NCBI GenBank assembly: GCA_963798795.1
Contig: CAWCUZ010000001.1
Coordinates: 1,178,001-1,242,000, forward strand
Direction: 5' to 3'
Source of the DNA: CAWCUZ01 sp963798795
GTDB taxonomy: Bacteria; Acidobacteriota; Vicinamibacteria; Vicinamibacterales; SCN-69-37
Length of the DNA: 64,000 nucleotides
Position numbers and translations under genes: made by a program. The notes beneath the pieces were generated by a model that had not been told where the DNA came from, made no database searches, and was given only the letters and a program-made list of their open reading frames with translations. Of this stretch, positions 18,364 through 28,425 are shown one piece after another (the first letter of the stretch is position 1; each line of letters opens with the position of its first letter).

Positions 18364-18887
18364 CCGACGAGGCTCGGATTCGGCAATTCATGCGCGAACT
18401 GGGCCGGGCCGCGCGGCGGCCGGCCCGCGTGTACTTCACCGGCGGCGCAACCGCCGTGCTCCGCCACTGGCGCTCGTCCACCATCGACATCGACATCAAG
18501 CTCGTTCCCGACGATGACGCGCTCCTGCGGGCGATTCCCCAACTCAAGGAATCGCTGCAGGTGAATGTCGAGCTGGCGGCACCGAGCGATTTCATTCCGG
18601 TCCCGGACGGCTGGCCCGATCGCAGCCGGTTCATCGCGCAAGAAGGACCACTCGCCTTCTACGATTTCGACCTGACGGCGCAGGCGCTGGCCAAGATCGA
18701 GCGCAGCCATGCGCAGGATCTGGAGGACGTGCGGACGATGGTGCAGACCGGACTGGTCGCGCCGGGCGCACTGCGGGAAGCGCTCGCCGCGATCGAACCG
18801 ATGTTGTACCGTTACCCGGCCGTCGATCCGGCCGCCTTGCGACGGGCCGTCGAGCACGTCCTGCGGTCGCTGGCCGGACCGGAGTAG
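18351..18887 (+). CDS. DUF6036-like nucleotidyltransferase-fold protein
   Basis: A 178-aa protein with the nucleotidyltransferase motif F-T-G-G-A-T-A-V-L-R-H-W-R-S-S-T-I-D-I-D near residues 28-50 (GG...T plus D-I-D metal ligands), then K-I-E-R around residue 117. This resembles DUF6036 and AbiEii-type proteins, many of which are toxins of type IV-like modules that modify RNA or proteins. Overlaps its upstream partner by 13 bp. The plus-strand reading is not shared with the kinase gene: the long minus-strand frame that crosses this region is a frameshift read-through artefact. Confidence 0.7.
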   Translation: MRGLADEARIRQFMRELGRAARRPARVYFTGGATAVLRHWRSSTIDIDIKLVPDDDALLRAIPQLKESLQVNVELAAPSDFIPVPDGWPDRSRFIAQEGPLAFYDFDLTAQALAKIERSHAQDLEDVRTMVQTGLVAPGALREALAAIEPMLYRYPAVDPAALRRAVEHVLRSLAGPE

Positions 18888-18902
18888 ACCGCGCGATCCG
18901 CG

Positions 18903-21681
<2,779 letters not shown>

Positions 21682-21706
21682 CCTGCGAAGCGTACCCGGT
21701 CGCGCC

Positions 21707-21814
21707 TCAGAACGGAACCCCGAGCGACATCGACAGGACGTCGTTCACCTTGATGGGACCGCCGTGGCCGGGGACGAAATGGTGCAGATAACCGACTTCG
21801 AACCGCGCCGTGCG
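21707..21814 (-). pseudogene. C-terminal remnant of a DUF2490 outer-membrane protein
   Basis: The last 35 codons before TGA 21707 read A-R-F-E-V-G-Y-L-H-H-F-V-P-G-H-G and end M-S-L-G-V-P-F. They align with the end of the intact DUF2490 gene at 23386-24072 (R-L-E-I-G-Y-L-N-D-F-A-P-G-H-G ... L-A-L-P-F). The upstream part of the barrel is gone: the next bases belong to another broken gene. A deletion has joined the two tails. Confidence 0.65.
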
Positions 21815-21897
21815 TCCGTGCCTATCCGGAATTCCGCGCGCTGCGGGGCGACCCGCGCTTCGAAGCCGTGGCACGCGCCGTGTCGTTCTGACGCGGG

Positions 21898-22497
21898 TCA
21901 CCCGCGCGTTCGGTGGAACACGTACCGCGCGCTCTCCGTCCAGGCGCCTCCGGCATCCACGTCGAACTGGACCGCGGTGCTCACGTCCCCGTCCACCCGC
22001 TCCCGTTGCCCGACCCGCGTCGTCGTGTGCTCCACGGGATCGAAGAAGGTCTGGAGGATCTCGGACCACCCGTCGTCGCGTCGTGTGTACACCGACGCCA
22101 TAGCTGCCGTCGTTGCCGTACTGCGCCGCGATGAGCTGCCGTTCACCCGGATGCCAGTACTCGTGGTAGTCCCACAACGTGCCGACGTCCCGTCCGCTGC
22201 GGATGGCATGGAGCCGCCCCATGAGGCTCTTCTTTCCCAGGCCCCACCGCCAGTCGATGCCGAAGGCGTCCACGGCGTTCGGACCGGACTTCGAGGGGTT
22301 CTCGGCAATCCAGGTGCCGACGCGTTGCTCCCAACTGGCGACGACCCAGTCGGGAGCCGGTTGGGGGACGTTCAATGCGGCCGTGGCGCCGACTGGCGGC
22401 ACCCCGTTGCGACCGCCGTGCACGCCAGGAGCGCCGTGGTCGCGGCCACGACGCCAGCGCGGCACGTGGAGAATGGCGCGAACCGTGTCATTCGCAT
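21898..22497 (-). pseudogene. secreted or lipoprotein of unknown function, two frameshifts
   Basis: Starting at ATG 22497, the first frame gives MRMTRFAPFS and a hydrophobic A-L-L-A-C-T-A-V-A-T-G-C segment (signal peptide with possible lipobox). A shift near 22390 leads to W-V-V-A-S-W-E-Q-R-V-G-T-W-I-A-E-N and L-W-D-Y-H-E-Y-W-H-P-G-E-R; another near 22090 leads to W-S-E-I-L-Q-T-F-F-D-P and V-F-H-R-T-R-G at the stop (21898). The composite is about 200 aa, single domain, without a family I can name. Protein-like composition continues across each break, as expected for single-base shifts. Confidence 0.6.
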
Positions 22498-22722
22498 GCG
22501 ACCGGTTGTAGCACGCGGCACGACCGAAGGCCATGGAGGCAGGCCTGAATTCAGCGCAAGAAAACCGCAAATCCCCGGCTCAGCGCCATCGGCACAGCAT
22601 GTCGCGCGGGCCTGACGCGTGGAGTCCCCGGAACCGGCCGGTCATGGCTATACTCTCGACGCTCACCCGCCGGGCCGCACGGCAGGCGTGGTGAATGCCT
22701 TGGGCTCACGAAGGAGGATGTC

Positions 22723-23379
22723 GTGAAGAAGCTGGCGATCGGGTGTGGCGTTGTCGTGCTTCTGGCGCTGGTCGCGGGAGCTGTCGGCGTCTACTACGTA
22801 ATGCATCGGGTCGGGTCGACCGTCGCGAGCCTCGCCGCGCTCGGGTCGATTCCCGACATCGAGCGGGGCGTCGAGGACAAGTCGCCTTACACCGCTCCGG
22901 CATCCGGGGAGTTGACCGACGCGCAGCTCACCCGTCTCCTGGCGGTGCAGTCGGCCATCAAGCAGAAGCTCGGCGATCGGTTCGCTGCGCTCGACCAGAA
23001 GTATCGGACGCTGTCGGAGACGCTCAAACAGCGCGACGCCACGGTCCTGGATGCCCCGGCCCTCCTCGGCGCCTACAGCGATCTGGCCAAGGCCTACCTC
23101 GACGCGAAGCGGTGGCAGGTCGAGGCGCTGAACGCTCAGCACCTCTCGCTCGCCGAGTACCGCTGGATCCGAAAGCAGGCGTATGCGGCGATCGGGCTGA
23201 CGGTGATGAACGTCGACGTCGGCGAGATCATCGAAGACGTCAAGGCGGGCCGCACTCCACCGTCGCAGCCCATGGACGTGGTCGTCGGCCCGACCGGACC
23301 GGCGCAGAACCTGAAGCTGGTGGACCCGCACCGCAAGGCCCTCGAAGACAACGTGGCGCTGGCCTTCCTGGGGCTCTGA
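22723..23379 (+). CDS. membrane-anchored protein of unknown function (218 aa)
   Basis: GTG start at 22723 behind an excellent AAGGAGG (22711-22717). The N-terminus MKKLAIGCGVVVLLALVAG is a transmembrane anchor or uncleaved signal; the remainder is a helical, charged periplasmic domain (about residues 50-218) without cysteines and without a recognised motif. The gene stands alone, converging with the DUF2490 gene 7 bp away. Confidence 0.75.
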   Translation: MKKLAIGCGVVVLLALVAGAVGVYYVMHRVGSTVASLAALGSIPDIERGVEDKSPYTAPASGELTDAQLTRLLAVQSAIKQKLGDRFAALDQKYRTLSETLKQRDATVLDAPALLGAYSDLAKAYLDAKRWQVEALNAQHLSLAEYRWIRKQAYAAIGLTVMNVDVGEIIEDVKAGRTPPSQPMDVVVGPTGPAQNLKLVDPHRKALEDNVALAFLGL

Positions 23380-23385
23380 CGCCCG

Positions 23386-24072
23386 TCAGAACGGCAGCGC
23401 CAGCGCCGTCGACAGCACATGGTGCATGGCGTTGACGCGGCCGTGTCCGGGCGCGAAATCGTTCAGGTAGCCGATTTCGAGCCGCGCCGATCCGGGCATC
23501 GGCACGCTCACGCCTGCGAACACGCGATTCTGATCGACGCCGCGCGGATTACGCGCGCCGCCGTTCGCGTGCACGAAGATCTCCTCGTAGCCGGTGAGCG
23601 CCACCCGGCTGCCCGCCCGCCACGGGTGACTGAACCGCACCTGCTGGCGCAGCCGCGTCACTTCCCCGCCGTTGCCGTCGATGAACCGCGCTTCCACTCG
23701 AGTCCGAAACGCCCATGTGCCGCCCGACAGGGGGGTGCTGGTCGCGAACTGGCCGTAGACACGGTGCTCGACGACGGTGCCGCTGGCGGCGAACTGCCTG
23801 GCGTAGAGATACCCGCCGCCGATCGTCGAACGCGGCGACAGGCGTCGAAACAGGCTCGGCCGGATGGCCAACACGTCGCGTGTGCCGAGGCCGTCCCGGC
23901 TCCGCGCGATGCCCTCGATCGTCATCTGCCAGGGCGACCCCGCCCGCGGCCGCCGCTGCGCGGTCACCACGAACCACACACGTTGATCGGTCCGCGTCTG
24001 GGCCGCCGCACTCGCCGGCACGCCGACGCCCAGCAGCAGTCCCGCGATCCACATCCGCACGACACTCGACAT
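23386..24072 (-). CDS. DUF2490 family outer-membrane protein
   Basis: ATG 24072 is preceded by AGAGGAG and gives a 228-aa protein with a cleavable signal (L-L-L-G-V-G-V-P-A-S-A-A-A-Q). The mature part alternates polar and hydrophobic residues as in a beta-barrel and has the DUF2490 landmarks: W-F-V-V-T-A-Q-R near the start, F-R-T-R-V-E-A-R-F in the middle, R-V-A-L-T-G-Y-E-E-I-F and the final G-Y-L-N-D-F-A-P-G-H-G ... A-L-P-F. Function of the family is unknown. A tail fragment of a paralogue remains at 21707. Confidence 0.85.
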   Translation of the reverse strand: MSSVVRMWIAGLLLGVGVPASAAAQTRTDQRVWFVVTAQRRPRAGSPWQMTIEGIARSRDGLGTRDVLAIRPSLFRRLSPRSTIGGGYLYARQFAASGTVVEHRVYGQFATSTPLSGGTWAFRTRVEARFIDGNGGEVTRLRQQVRFSHPWRAGSRVALTGYEEIFVHANGGARNPRGVDQNRVFAGVSVPMPGSARLEIGYLNDFAPGHGRVNAMHHVLSTALALPF

Positions 24073-24095
24073 GAACGCTCCTCTGCCCGACGACC

Positions 24096-26768
24096 CTACC
24101 GCGTCCAGCGCACGAACCGCTCGAGCCGCAGCGTCGTCTCGGCGGTGGCGCCGCCGGCCGCCAGCGTCACGCGGTACTCGCCCGGCGCGGCGGGGCGCGG
24201 CGGCGCGGTGGGCGCGCCATCGACCAGCAGGTCCCAGGTGACGACGTTGAGACCGCGCGCGGCCTGCACGCCGATCGTCTTGACCAGCGAGCCCCCGGGA
24301 CCGCGGACGGTGAGCGTGGCCGGGCCGGCCGCCTCGAGCGCGAAGGCCAGCGTGGCCAGACCCGGCGTGCCGGCGGGCTCCATTTCGTCGGCGATGCGCA
24401 CGAGCGCCGGGTGCGGCGGGAAGAAGCGCGGCCCTGTCGCCGACGCGCCGGCCGTGCGCCACTGTTGAATCGGCCGCGCGTCCAGCACGAACACGCCACG
24501 ACCGTGCGTCCCGATCACGATCTCGTCGTCGCGCGGCTGCACGACCAGGTCGTGCACGGGCGTCGTCGGCAGCGTCGCCGAGAGCGACAGCCACGATGCG
24601 CCGCGATCCAGGGACGCATACACGCCGCCATCAGTGCCGACGTACAGCACGCCGGGATTGCGCGGGTCTTCGCGAATCACGTTGATCGGTTCGGCCGGCA
24701 GGTTCGCGACGATCGACGTCCAGGTGGCGCCGAAGTCGGTCGAGCGATAGAGGTACGCGCGGCTGTCGTCCTCGCGGTACCCGCTCATCGACACATACGC
24801 CGTCGCCGTGTCGTACTGCGACGCCACGATCCGGCTCACCCACTTCGCCGGCAGGCCGCGATCCGCTTCGGTCCACCGGGCGCCGCCGTCGTTCGTCACG
24901 TGGATGTGCCCGCCTTCGGTGCCGACGTAGAGCACGCCGCGCTGTCGCGGCGACTCGGCCACCATCGTGATCGTGCCGTACGGCACCGTGGCGCGGTCGC
25001 CGCCGGGCGGGTCGGACAGGTCGGGACTGACGGCGGACCACGCCGCGCCGCGGTTCGTGCTCTTGACCAGCTTGTTCGCCCCGGCATAAAGCGTCGCGGG
25101 ATCGAAGGCCGAGATGAGATACGGCATGTACCAGCCGATGCGCCAGGGCGCCTCCCCGCGCGGCGCCCGCGGCGCGACGCGCTGCGAGGCGGAACTGCCG
25201 GTTTGAATGGACGCGGCCGACGTGTCCATGCGGCGCAGCTCGCCGTTCTGATGTTCGTAGTAGATGAAGCCCGGCGCCGTGGAATCCGGCAGCGTCACGA
25301 ACGAATCGCCGCCGGTCCACTGGTCCAGATACACATGCTTCCAGGGCTCGTTCTCATTCCTGGCGTCGTCGACCGTGTAGGTACTCGGGCCGTACAGCGC
25401 CGCGTCGTCCTGCGTGCCGCCGTAGATGTTGTAGGGCTCCGCCATGTCCACGGCGACGCTGTAGAACTGCGCCACCGGAATCGTGTTCAGGTGCAGCCAG
25501 CTCCGCCCGCGGTCGTACGACGAGAACACGCCGCCGTCGTTGCCGAGCAGCAGGTGGTCGGGGTCGTCCGGGTCGATCCAGAACTCGTGGTGGTCGAGGT
25601 GCATCACGAGTCCCTGCGTGTCGTGGAGGCGGCGGATCGTCTCGCCAAGGCGTGTGTACGTGCGGCCGCCGTCGGTCGAGTGAAACGCGCGGTTGCCGAG
25701 AATGTAGATCTCGTCCGCGTTGTCGGGCGACACGCGGACGTCGCAGAACTTCCAGCCGTAGATGCCGAAGACGGGATAGATGTCGTCCGTGCTGACCTTG
25801 CGCCAGGTGTCCCCGCGGTTGTCCGATCGGTACACCTCGCCACCGACGAACGGGCGGCCGCCCACACCGCCAGTCACCGGAGCACGGTTATCGAGGTACA
25901 CGTACACCGTCTCCGGCCGCGACGCCGCTACGGCGAGATTGCTGCGCCCGACCGGGCCCGCCGGCAGGCCGCCGCCGAGCCGGTGCCACGTGCGCCCCGC
26001 ATCCGTCGTGCGATAGACGCCGCTCGCCGGCCCGGTCTCGATCTCCCACATCGATGCGTACAGCACGTCGTGATTCGACGGATCCATCACGACATCGATG
26101 GCGCCGGTCCGCTCGTCGACGAACAGCGACCGCGTCCACGTGCGACCGGCGTCGGTGGTCTTGAACACGCCCCGCTCGCCGTTCGGCGTCCACTGGTGGC
26201 CCATCGCGGCGACGTAGACGACGTCCGGCATCGCCGGATCGATCAGGACCTTCGCGACGTGGTGACTGTCGGTCAGGCCCATGTTCGTCCACGTCACGCC
26301 CGCGTCGGTCGACTTGAACACGCCCGTCCCGGGAAACGCGTACCCCGCGAAGCGCGGCTGGACCTCGCCCGTCCCCACCCAGACGACGTCGGCGTTCGAC
26401 GGCGCGACGGCGATGTCGCCAATCGCGAAGGCGGATTCGTGCTCGAAGATCGGCCGCCAGGTCAGCCCGTTGTTCGTCGTCTTCCACACGTTGCCGGCGC
26501 CGGGGCCGACGTAAATGGTGTTCCGGCTGCCGGCGGGCACGGCGATCGCCTCGATGCGCGCCGACTGGTGCGCGGGGCCGAGCGCGCGCCACGGGAGTCC
26601 GGCAAACGGCGACGAGGCCGCAAGGTGCCGGTGCGTCTGCCAGGCGGCGAGCCGCTCCGCGGCGGTCGTGGCGCCGGTGACGGCGGCGGTCTGTCGCGGC
26701 GGGCCGTCGTGCAGCCACGCCAGACCCGAAACGAGCGCGACGAGAGCGGTTTCGTAGCCGTGTCTCAT
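24096..26768 (-). CDS. secreted BNR/sortilin-type beta-propeller protein
   Basis: An 890-aa protein with a short N-terminal hydrophobic segment and then about ten BNR-type repeats of the form S-T-D-x-G-x-T-W (for example K-T-T-N-N-G-L-T-W, R-S-D-N-R-G-D-T-W, R-S-T-D-F-G-A-T-W). This is the VPS10/sortilin-like double propeller commonly annotated as 'glycosyl hydrolase' or 'WD40/YVTN BNR-like' in Acidobacteria. The last 100 residues form a separate Ig-like domain. No catalytic residues of sialidases are recognisable, so an enzymatic role is unproven. The stop lies 23 bp from the start of the DUF2490 gene; they may be cotranscribed. Confidence 0.85.
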   Translation of the reverse strand: MRHGYETALVALVSGLAWLHDGPPRQTAAVTGATTAAERLAAWQTHRHLAASSPFAGLPWRALGPAHQSARIEAIAVPAGSRNTIYVGPGAGNVWKTTNNGLTWRPIFEHESAFAIGDIAVAPSNADVVWVGTGEVQPRFAGYAFPGTGVFKSTDAGVTWTNMGLTDSHHVAKVLIDPAMPDVVYVAAMGHQWTPNGERGVFKTTDAGRTWTRSLFVDERTGAIDVVMDPSNHDVLYASMWEIETGPASGVYRTTDAGRTWHRLGGGLPAGPVGRSNLAVAASRPETVYVYLDNRAPVTGGVGGRPFVGGEVYRSDNRGDTWRKVSTDDIYPVFGIYGWKFCDVRVSPDNADEIYILGNRAFHSTDGGRTYTRLGETIRRLHDTQGLVMHLDHHEFWIDPDDPDHLLLGNDGGVFSSYDRGRSWLHLNTIPVAQFYSVAVDMAEPYNIYGGTQDDAALYGPSTYTVDDARNENEPWKHVYLDQWTGGDSFVTLPDSTAPGFIYYEHQNGELRRMDTSAASIQTGSSASQRVAPRAPRGEAPWRIGWYMPYLISAFDPATLYAGANKLVKSTNRGAAWSAVSPDLSDPPGGDRATVPYGTITMVAESPRQRGVLYVGTEGGHIHVTNDGGARWTEADRGLPAKWVSRIVASQYDTATAYVSMSGYREDDSRAYLYRSTDFGATWTSIVANLPAEPINVIREDPRNPGVLYVGTDGGVYASLDRGASWLSLSATLPTTPVHDLVVQPRDDEIVIGTHGRGVFVLDARPIQQWRTAGASATGPRFFPPHPALVRIADEMEPAGTPGLATLAFALEAAGPATLTVRGPGGSLVKTIGVQAARGLNVVTWDLLVDGAPTAPPRPAAPGEYRVTLAAGGATAETTLRLERFVRWTR

Positions 26769-27108
26769 CCGGTGCGATGCTCCGGCGGAATGGCCGAGTA
26801 TAGCGAAGGCCGTGGCGGCGCGCCCGTTTCGGCGCCTTCAATCAGCTTCCGACAGCCGCGCCCCGCAGGCGCCGCGGCATCGCCAGGATGAAGGTCTCAG
26901 GTATACTGACAGGGTCAGCGCCGCGCTGACGCCCGCCAGCGTTCGAGTAGTGCCCCCGCAGGGTGCGCGCAGACCGGCATCGTATTCGGCGGACCCTTGC
27001 GCCCCACCTGACCAGATGGCGCGTGATCGTTCGGATTCCCCCCGGAGGCCATCGTGCGCCAGGACTCGTTACCAACCCCCATCGCGGCCCCCGGCCGGAG
27101 CGACGTCG
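26769..27108. other. 340-bp spacer, no gene seen
   Basis: No convincing coding sequence. A TATACT at about 26898 could be a -10 box but has no clear -35. A GTG at 27053 behind GGAGG opens only a 21-codon frame ending at 27118, which might be a leader peptide for the small zinc-ribbon gene; I do not call it. Confidence 0.4.
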
Positions 27109-27318
27109 ATGTCGGCTGAGGCCGGCGGCGCGAACTCGCAACCGTCCCGGTGCCCATTCTGCGACTCGCCCGCCATCGTCACGCCCGCGCACAAGCCGTC
27201 GGCCTCTGCCTACTGGCGATGCGAGACGTGTGGAGAGATGTGGCATCCGGACCGCCTGCGATCGACGGCGACTGGAAGCCGCGAACCCGGCCAGCGCCGG
27301 ACATGGAGACCATTGTGA
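27109..27318 (+). CDS. small zinc-ribbon protein (69 aa)
   Basis: Starts at ATG 27109 (the frame is open further upstream, with an alternative start near 27016). It contains C-P-F-C at about residue 15 and C-E-T-C-G at about 39, spaced as in the MJ0042-type zinc ribbon, followed by a basic tail. The 3' end overlaps the start of the omega-like gene by 16 bp, so both are likely on one mRNA. Soluble; role unknown, possibly nucleic-acid binding. Confidence 0.65.
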   Translation: MSAEAGGANSQPSRCPFCDSPAIVTPAHKPSASAYWRCETCGEMWHPDRLRSTATGSREPGQRRTWRPL

Positions 27319-27494
27319 TTCGCCGCCCGCCCGAGATCACCGCGTTCGAGTTCGTCGTGCTGTCCAGGCTGCGCGCCATCCAGCTGACCCGCGGCTGCAC
27401 GCCGCGCGTGCCGCCCGCCCACAAGCACGTGCTGACGGCGCAGATCGAAGTCGCCCAAGGCAAGGTGCTGCGCGTCGACGCCCCGACGGACTAG
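27303..27494 (+). CDS. rpoZ: RNA polymerase omega-like subunit (63 aa)
   Basis: The protein reads METIVIRRPPEITAFEFVVL and then S-R-L-R-A-I-Q-L-T-R-G-C-T-P-R-V, H-K-H-V-L-T-A-Q-I-E-V-A-Q-G-K-V. The pattern F-E-F-V-V-x-x-x-x-R-A-x-Q-L-x-R-G followed by H-K and A-x-x-E-(V/I)-A-x-G-K is the omega/RPB6 core that latches the beta' subunit. It is short (63 aa against 70-90), consistent with acidobacterial omegas. It is embedded between a zinc-ribbon gene and mtnB rather than in the common gmk-rpoZ-coaBC neighbourhood. Assignment is by motif and fairly secure. Confidence 0.7.
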   Translation: METIVIRRPPEITAFEFVVLSRLRAIQLTRGCTPRVPPAHKHVLTAQIEVAQGKVLRVDAPTD

Positions 27495-27564
27495 TCTGGC
27501 CGACGATCGCCGGTTCGACCCTCGACCGGCCCGCCGTCGCCGGGTCGGCTAGAATCGCGGCTCG

Positions 27565-28212
27565 ATGCCCAGGCCCCGCAGCGCGCGGCTCCCCACGTTT
27601 CGAGACGCGGCCAACCGGCTCGCGGACATCGGCCGCCGCTTCTACCAGCGCGGCTGGATGCACGGCACCAGCGGAAACCTGAGCGCCGTCGTGTCGCGGT
27701 CGCCGCTGCGGCTGGCCATCACGGCGAGCTCGGTCGCGAAGGGCGCGCTCACGTCGCGCCAGATCCTTCAGATCGATGCGCGCGGCGCGAAGGTGGGCGC
27801 GCGCGCCGGCCGGCCGTCCGCCGAGACGCTGCTCCACCTCGAAGTGGTCCGCGAGCGCGGCGCCGGCGCCGTCCTCCACACCCACTCGGCCTGGAGCACC
27901 ATCCTGTCCGACATGCACGCCTCGACCGGCGGAGTGGCCGTGGCCGGTTTCGAAATGGCCAAGGGCCTCGAAGGCGTGCGGACGCACGAGCACCGGGAGT
28001 TCATTCCGATCGTCATCTTCGAGAACGACCAGGACATGGCCCGGCTCGCGCTGCACGTGCGCGACGTGCTGCGCCGCGTCCCCGACGCGCATGCCTTCCT
28101 GCTGCGCCGCCACGGCCTCTACACGTGGGGCGCGACGCTCGACGAAGCCGAGCGCCACATCGAAGCGCTGGAGTTTCTGTTCGAGGTGCTCGGTCGACGA
28201 GCGGGACGGTAG
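27565..28212 (+). CDS. mtnB: methylthioribulose-1-phosphate dehydratase
   Basis: A 215-aa class II aldolase-fold enzyme of the methionine salvage pathway; it dehydrates 5-methylthioribulose-1-phosphate to the diketo compound. The hallmarks are W-M-H-G-T-S-G-N-L-S near residue 30, I-T-A-S-S-V-A-K-G near 52, the zinc ligands in V-L-H-T-H-S-A-W near 110 and L-L-R-R-H-G-L-Y-T-W-G near 180, and F-E-M-A-K-G-L-E-G between them. Other mtn genes are absent from the window, so it is probably a detached salvage gene. Confidence 0.9.
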   Translation: MPRPRSARLPTFRDAANRLADIGRRFYQRGWMHGTSGNLSAVVSRSPLRLAITASSVAKGALTSRQILQIDARGAKVGARAGRPSAETLLHLEVVRERGAGAVLHTHSAWSTILSDMHASTGGVAVAGFEMAKGLEGVRTHEHREFIPIVIFENDQDMARLALHVRDVLRRVPDAHAFLLRRHGLYTWGATLDEAERHIEALEFLFEVLGRRAGR

Positions 28213-28213
28213 G

Positions 28214-28289
28214 CAGGTCCCTCGGGTCCCTCAGGTCCCTCGGGGTCCGTCGGGTCCCTCGGGTCCGTCGGGTCCCTCGGGTCCGAAGC
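28214..28289. repeat. 9-bp tandem repeat (GGTCCCTCG-like)
   Basis: About eight head-to-tail variants of GGTCCCTCG / GGTCCGTCG directly after the mtnB stop. The unit resembles the GGTCCC blocks of the hairpin at 2714-2756. It separates mtnB from the ADOP promoter. Confidence 0.85.
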
Positions 28290-28380
28290 ACCGCGATCCG
28301 ATAGCCGATTGACGACAGCCCGATCGCGATTGAAGATTGCCCATTGACGCTGGCCAGATCTTGAGCGCCGGCGTCTGATG

Positions 28381-28419
28381 ACAACAACGTTGGACAAATC
28401 AACGCGCCTGCCGTACCAT
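28381..28419 (+). promoter_or_regulatory. promoter and operator of the orphan ADOP gene
   Basis: CAAC-AAC-GTTG (28382-28392) followed by GACAAATCAA reproduces the dyad and flank found in the PadR promoter at 16230-16251. Here it overlaps a -35 TTGGAC (28390-28395); an 18-bp spacer leads to a -10 TACCAT (28414-28419). The GTG start at 28426 lies 6 bases beyond, implying a leaderless or nearly leaderless mRNA. Confidence 0.5.
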
Positions 28420-28425
28420 GCGCCG

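Noticed and set aside
18631..18902. Extension of the kinase gene into the nucleotidyltransferase gene
   Set aside because: A one-base correction near 18943 gives the usual C-terminus and a stop at 18903; the extension is Arg-rich noise antisense to a real gene.
27053..27118. Leader peptide before the zinc-ribbon gene
   Set aside because: 21 codons with a good Shine-Dalgarno but no conserved feature; too little to call.
28214..28289. Repeat array after mtnB as a CRISPR or terminator
   Set aside because: 9-bp units without spacers or a stable single hairpin with T tract; simple tandem repeat.
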